DNA of 8,024 bases from Deltaproteobacteria bacterium (GTDB lineage: Bacteria > Desulfobacterota > Desulfobulbia > Desulfobulbales > Desulfobulbaceae). A model generated the notes under the pieces. That model was given only the letters and a program-made list of their open reading frames with translations, did no database searches and had not been told where the DNA came from. Made by a program: the position numbers and the translations under genes. The stretch spans positions 1 to 8,024 of the forward strand of contig JAADIK010000045.1 of NCBI GenBank assembly GCA_013151365.1. The letters are read 5' to 3'. How positions within the stretch are numbered: the first letter of the stretch is position 1; every line of letters starts with the position of its first letter. Of this stretch, positions 5,242 through 8,024 are shown one piece after another.

Positions 5242-6690
5242 TTTACAGGAAGTTAATCTGCCCAGCAGCCGTTCATGAATATCATCAAAGCCGCCGTTGG
5301 AAAGAACCGCGACCACGTCACCGGTCCGCACGGCATCTCCCAGGAAATCCAGGATGCCGTCGGTATTCCGGAAGGCATATGCCTCTTTGCCCTGCCGCTG
5401 CAGGTCGTGCACCAGCCGGGCCGATGAAAACTGCTGTCCGGCCGGTACCGTATCCAGCGGCACCGGCTCCCTGGCCACCACCATGTCGGCCCCGTCAAAG
5501 GCCGCGGCGTAGCGCTCCTGGAATACGGCCCGCCGGCTGGAGTTGGTGCGCGGCTCGAAGACGATGATCAGCCGCCGCCCCGGCCAGGCCAGTTTCAGGG
5601 CTCTGGTTGTTTCCCGGACGGCCGTGGGATGGTGAGCGAAATCATCGATCACCGTGATCCCGTTCACCTCGCCGCGCACCTGCTGGCGCCGCTTGACCCC
5701 CTGAAAGCCGGAGAGTCCTTCCCTGATAGCCTGCCGCCCGAAACCGAGGTGGTGCATCAGGCCGATGACGGCCGTGGCGTTCAGGGCGTTATGCAGGCCG
5801 GGCATGGGCAGGACAAATTCACCGAAAAGGGAATCGTTGAAATCCACGGCAAAGCTGGTGGTCAGGCCCCGGGCCTGCAGGTCCCGTAGCCGCCAGACGC
5901 AGGAAGGGCCGGTTCCGTAGGGGATGACCCGGCAGCGAGCCCGGTTGGCGATTGCCGCCGCCACGGGATCATCCCGGCAGACGAAAAGCGCGCCCTCCTC
6001 CGGCAGCAGGGCCGCGAAACGGCTGAAGGTCTTTTTCACCGCCTCCAGGTCGGCAAAAATATCCGCATGGTCGAACTCGATGGAGGTGAGGATGGCGCAG
6101 TCGGGCCGGTAATGGAGAAACTTAGAGCCCTTGTCGAAGAAGGCGGTATCATACTCGTCCCCCTCCACCACAAAATAATCACCGTCGCCGCACCGGAAGT
6201 TGCGGCCGAAGGCCTCGACAATGCCGCCGATCATGAACCCCGGCGAACTGCCGGCCACATGCAGGGCGGTGGCCAGCAGGGAAGAAGTCGTGGTCTTGCC
6301 GTGGGTCCCGGCCACGACCAGCGAAGTATGGTCCCGGAGGAAAAAATGTCCCAGGGCCTGGGGCATGGACAGGTAGGGAATGCCGAGTTCCCCCAGGCGG
6401 ACCGCCTCCGGGTTGACGGCCCGAATCACGTTGCCGACCACGACCAGGTCCGGCCGGGGCTCCAGGTTGCCGGGCTGGTACCCTTCCAGCACCGTAATCC
6501 CGGAATCCGCCAGGAAATCGGACATGGGCGGATAGACGTTCCGGTCGGAGCCGGTCACCAGCAGGCCGCACTCCTTGAACATTCCAGCCATGGCGGCCAT
6601 GCCCGTACCGCAGATCCCCATCAGATGAACATGGCGGAGCTCCGCCGGCGCCCGGTTCAGGGCCGGATCAAGGGGCGCGAAAGGGCTCAC
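5233..6690 (-). CDS. mpl: UDP-N-acetylmuramate:L-alanyl-gamma-D-glutamyl-meso-diaminopimelate ligase (murein peptide ligase)
   Basis: Mpl joins the tripeptide L-Ala-gamma-D-Glu-meso-DAP, released during cell-wall turnover, to UDP-MurNAc using ATP, so the peptide re-enters peptidoglycan synthesis. It acts in the cytoplasm. The Mur-ligase domains appear in order. The N-terminal UDP-binding domain has GICGTGMAAMAGM (25-37). The ATP-binding P-loop is GTHGKTTTSS (128-137). The Mpl-type central motif is GDEYDTAFFDKGSKF (177-191), then EFDHADIF (205-212). The C-terminal domain carries DDFAHHPTAVRET and FEPRTNSSRR. The middle motif and the HHPTA motif separate Mpl from MurC. At 485 residues it is slightly longer than E. 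coli Mpl (457). The GTG start (6688-6690) overlaps the upstream gene's TGA as GTGA, which indicates translational coupling. A hairpin covers the stop codon. Confidence 0.95.
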   Translation of the reverse strand: MSPFAPLDPALNRAPAELRHVHLMGICGTGMAAMAGMFKECGLLVTGSDRNVYPPMSDFLADSGITVLEGYQPGNLEPRPDLVVVGNVIRAVNPEAVRLGELGIPYLSMPQALGHFFLRDHTSLVVAGTHGKTTTSSLLATALHVAGSSPGFMIGGIVEAFGRNFRCGDGDYFVVEGDEYDTAFFDKGSKFLHYRPDCAILTSIEFDHADIFADLEAVKKTFSRFAALLPEEGALFVCRDDPVAAAIANRARCRVIPYGTGPSCVWRLRDLQARGLTTSFAVDFNDSLFGEFVLPMPGLHNALNATAVIGLMHHLGFGRQAIREGLSGFQGVKRRQQVRGEVNGITVIDDFAHHPTAVRETTRALKLAWPGRRLIIVFEPRTNSSRRAVFQERYAAAFDGADMVVAREPVPLDTVPAGQQFSSARLVHDLQRQGKEAYAFRNTDGILDFLGDAVRTGDVVAVLSNGGFDDIHERLLGRLTSCKGL

Positions 6691-6875
6691 TCGGGATACA
6701 CCGATCGTTTGACGGTCGTATAAATCTGTTCATAGGTATCTGCGAAATTGGCGGGCGTCAGCCGGCCGACCTCGATAAATTTGACCACGATCTCCTTGGT
6801 TACCTTGAAGATCGCCTCATCCGTTACCGGCCGGTTCAGGTTCTGCTGCTGATTCTGTCCTTTTTCACCACTCAC
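6687..6875 (-). CDS. Small conserved-looking protein coupled to mpl, function unknown
   Basis: This 62-residue protein starts at GTG (6873-6875) with GGAGAGA five to seven bases upstream. Its stop TGA overlaps the mpl GTG start (GTGA). The N-terminus is polar and glutamine/asparagine-rich (GEKGQNQQQNLN); the rest (TDEAIFKVTKEIVVKFIEVGRLTPANFADTYEQIYTTVKRSV) looks like two or three short helices, soluble, with no signal or membrane segment and no cysteine. I do not recognise a named family with certainty; the pattern of a short helix-loop-helix resembles small proteins annotated only as hypothetical in related anaerobes. The tight coupling argues that it is truly translated and co-regulated with mpl, perhaps with a role in cell-envelope physiology, but that is inference only. 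Confidence 0.75.
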   Translation of the reverse strand: MSGEKGQNQQQNLNRPVTDEAIFKVTKEIVVKFIEVGRLTPANFADTYEQIYTTVKRSVYPE

Positions 6876-6903
6876 GGTCTCTCTCCATTAAAGAAACAAG
6901 AGT

Positions 6904-6920
6904 CCCCCGGGCTGCCGGGT
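6904..6920. repeat. Small GC-rich hairpin upstream of the mpl operon
   Basis: CCCGG (6905-6910 region) and CCGGG (6915-6919) can pair around a four- to five-base loop. It lies about 30-45 bases upstream of the start at 6875 and just after the terminator T-run, so it would be in the leader of any transcript starting in this gap. Role unknown. Confidence 0.35.
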
Positions 6921-6930
6921 AAACTCTGAC

Positions 6931-6992
6931 AAAAAACAAAAAAACCCCTGCTACAGGAAGAAGGCCAATTCTATACCCGACGTAGCAGGGGT
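6931..6992 (-). terminator. Strong intrinsic terminator after the exported-protein gene
   Basis: ACCCCTGCTAC (6944-6954) and GTAGCAGGGGT (6982-6992) form a perfect 11-bp stem. On the minus strand it is followed directly by TTTTTTT-G-TTTTTT (6931-6944), the classic intrinsic terminator layout. The 27-base loop is unusually large. It ends transcription from the gene at 7070-7669 about 80 bases past its stop. Confidence 0.85.
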
Positions 6993-7069
6993 CTCGATTC
7001 TCCACGGAAAAAACCTGGAAGCACTCCCCGGGAGAATTCAGTTTTTCAAGCTGTCAGGCACGCAAATCT

Positions 7070-7669
7070 TTATTTCCCGGCCAGCGCCTTATAATCAACA
7101 GCCCCGGCATAGGCCAGCAGATCACTTTTGTCCACCCGCTGCCCCTTGACCGTCACCATGAAACGACCCGCCACCACGACATTGATATCACCGGTGCGGC
7201 CGGCCGCATTGTACTTGAGAATGGCCCGCTGACCTTTGATGGTCACCAGAACCCCCCCGCCGGCACCGGCGAACATCGGGTTGTTGAGCATCATCATCAG
7301 GGACTGGAGAATCGGCGAGTCGGAGACAATCTCGACGGTCACCAATGAATGCTCCTTTTTATAGGCGCGACTGACGGTAATGCCGCCGCCAAAGACCGCG
7401 GTGCCGACGGCCTGGGCCTTGGCCGGTTCGGCCTGCCAGCCGGCAAGCGGTGCCGGCAGCAGCTCCTTCATCTTTTCGCTTTTTTTCTGCCGGACCAGTT
7501 GGGAGGCGTAATCAAGGTTGCTCGCCGCCCCCGCGTAATCGCCGCTCTTATACTGTTTGACGGCCTGGTTTATGATATTCAACACATCGTCCGCCTTGAC
7601 CGGCGGACTGAAGCAAAAAATCCCGGTCATGACCAGGACGAGACAGAGTCCGATTTTATACATATTCAT
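7070..7669 (-). CDS. Exported protein with signal peptide, function unknown
   Basis: This 199-residue protein begins with a Sec signal peptide: MNMYKIG, a hydrophobic core LCLVLVMTGIFCF, and a VKA-DD cleavage site after residue 26. The cysteine at 19 lacks a lipobox, so it is a soluble periplasmic protein rather than a lipoprotein. Residues 27-60 (DDVLNIINQAVKQYKSGDYAGAASNLDYASQLV) resemble a TPR-like helical repeat. From about residue 70 (LLPAPLAGWQAEP) a beta-rich domain follows, with VFGGGITVSRAYKKEHSLVTVEIVSDSPILQSLMMMLNN and a glycine-rich stretch AGAGGGV. I recognise this layout from uncharacterised proteobacterial proteins but no function is known to me. The ATG at 7669 (MNMYKI) or at 7663 (MYKI) could be used; the upstream ribosome binding site is weak (AAAG). 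It is monocistronic as far as can be seen, ended by the terminator at 6931-6992. Confidence 0.8.
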   Translation of the reverse strand: MNMYKIGLCLVLVMTGIFCFSPPVKADDVLNIINQAVKQYKSGDYAGAASNLDYASQLVRQKKSEKMKELLPAPLAGWQAEPAKAQAVGTAVFGGGITVSRAYKKEHSLVTVEIVSDSPILQSLMMMLNNPMFAGAGGGVLVTIKGQRAILKYNAAGRTGDINVVVAGRFMVTVKGQRVDKSDLLAYAGAVDYKALAGK

Positions 7670-7724
7670 ACATCTTTATAGTCCAGAGAAAGGGCAACCG
7701 GCAACAGGGTGCGGCACTCTGCAT

Positions 7725-7925
7725 CGGATTCAGATACTTGCCTCTAACCTGTAAGCCGCCACAGGTGCCACAGATTTACGTAGTCGCTTCCGTTCGCGAT
7801 AGTCCCTCTATGCGGGCGGGAGCGACCGCGTGAAGCCGGGCTGCCTGTGACGGCTTACGAGGAAGGTGTTCTATTTTATTCCCTTGATACCAGGAGCAGG
7901 GTGACCTGTCAAGAACCTGAATCCG
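7725..7925. mobile_element. MITE-like element: imperfect terminal inverted repeats around a nested hairpin
   Basis: CGGATTCAGATACTTG (7725-7740) and CAAGAACCTGAATCCG (7910-7925) are inverted repeats matching at 14 of 16 positions. Inside, GTAAGCCGCCACAGG (7751-7765) pairs with CCTGTGACGGCTTAC (7844-7858) with one mismatch. Within that, 7783-7802 pairs with 7808-7826 around TCCCT, with three G-T wobbles and one bulged base. No coding capacity and no clear target-site duplication are visible. The wobbles suggest the structure is kept at RNA level. It could be a non-autonomous transposable element or a structured RNA. Confidence 0.5.
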
Positions 7926-7990
7926 TGAGCGTTCGAGAAAATGGAATCCATAATTGCATGAAATGTTAGCTCAAGCCGTCACGGATTCAG
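7917..7990. repeat. Perfect 12-bp inverted repeat
   Basis: CTGAATCCGTGA (7917-7928) and TCACGGATTCAG (7979-7990) are perfect arms around 50 bases of AT-richer DNA. The left arm is also the right end of the element at 7725-7925. The right arm overlaps AAGCCGTCAC (7973-7982), which is the reverse complement of 7847-7856 in the inner hairpin. Confidence 0.65.
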
Positions 7991-8024
7991 AAGGGAGCGG
8001 CGGCGGAGCCTGGCCATCACCCTG

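Larger units (their letters stand above)
7670..8024. other. Intergenic region at the right edge, repeat-rich, no gene seen
   Basis: No frame here has protein-like content with a ribosome binding site. The region is dominated by the inverted-repeat element at 7725-7925, a further hairpin at 7917-7990 and no recognisable promoter. The last 30 bases may belong to a gene or leader beyond the window. Confidence 0.5.

Noticed and set aside
6067..6723. Plus-strand open frame of 218 codons opposite mpl
   Set aside because: Antisense shadow of mpl; no ribosome binding site or family signature.
7675..7702. Minus-strand TTGCCG...TATAAA as promoter of the exported-protein gene
   Set aside because: The start of transcription would fall at or inside the start codon, so no leader would exist; too speculative to list.

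Overview
The window looks like chromosomal DNA of an anaerobic, GC-rich Gram-negative bacterium, most likely a member of the Desulfobacterota (a Desulfobulbales- or Desulfuromonadales-like lineage). The reasons are a selenocysteine-type formate dehydrogenase followed by a sulfhydrogenase-type iron-sulfur subunit, a murein-recycling ligase (Mpl) specific for meso-diaminopimelate peptides, and high-GC coding with long antisense shadow frames. The lineage is an inference from gene content; no 16S or other marker is present.

Layout. (1) 1-2985, minus strand: a formate dehydrogenase operon. The catalytic subunit FdhA/FdhF (959-2985) comes first, and a 4Fe-4S protein (906 down past the left edge) follows. 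FdhA has a UGA selenocysteine codon with an E. coli fdhF-like SECIS hairpin. Further downstream the frame is broken by a one-base shift and by a second in-frame UGA that falls exactly where relatives carry a conserved cysteine. (2) 2986-3390: a non-coding region with several hairpins, a TTAGGCTG tandem repeat and a candidate minus-strand promoter with a palindrome between its -35 and -10. (3) 3391-4428, minus: tilS, tRNA(Ile)-lysidine synthetase, a short form. (4) 4429-4541: an AT-rich divergent promoter region in which the tilS and hpt promoters overlap at their -10 boxes. (5) 4542-4874, plus: a stand-alone histidine phosphotransfer (Hpt) protein, facing a small two-helix membrane protein (4914-5132, minus). 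(6) 5233-6875, minus: a 62-residue unknown protein translationally coupled (GTGA overlap) to mpl, with a long hairpin spanning the mpl stop codon. (7) 6931-6992: a strong intrinsic terminator on the minus strand, ending the transcript of an exported protein of unknown function (7070-7669). (8) 7670-8024: no gene seen, but a MITE-like element with imperfect terminal inverted repeats around a large nested hairpin.

Functionally, the left operon would oxidise formate (or reduce CO2) and pass electrons through iron-sulfur clusters to a partner encoded left of the window. tilS and mpl are housekeeping genes for translation fidelity and cell-wall recycling. The Hpt protein belongs to a phosphorelay whose kinase and receiver are not in this window. 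Nothing here amounts to a clearly new multi-gene system. The observations most worth testing are the doubly interrupted FdhA frame (possible second selenocysteine versus decay or sequence error) and the compound repeat at the right end.
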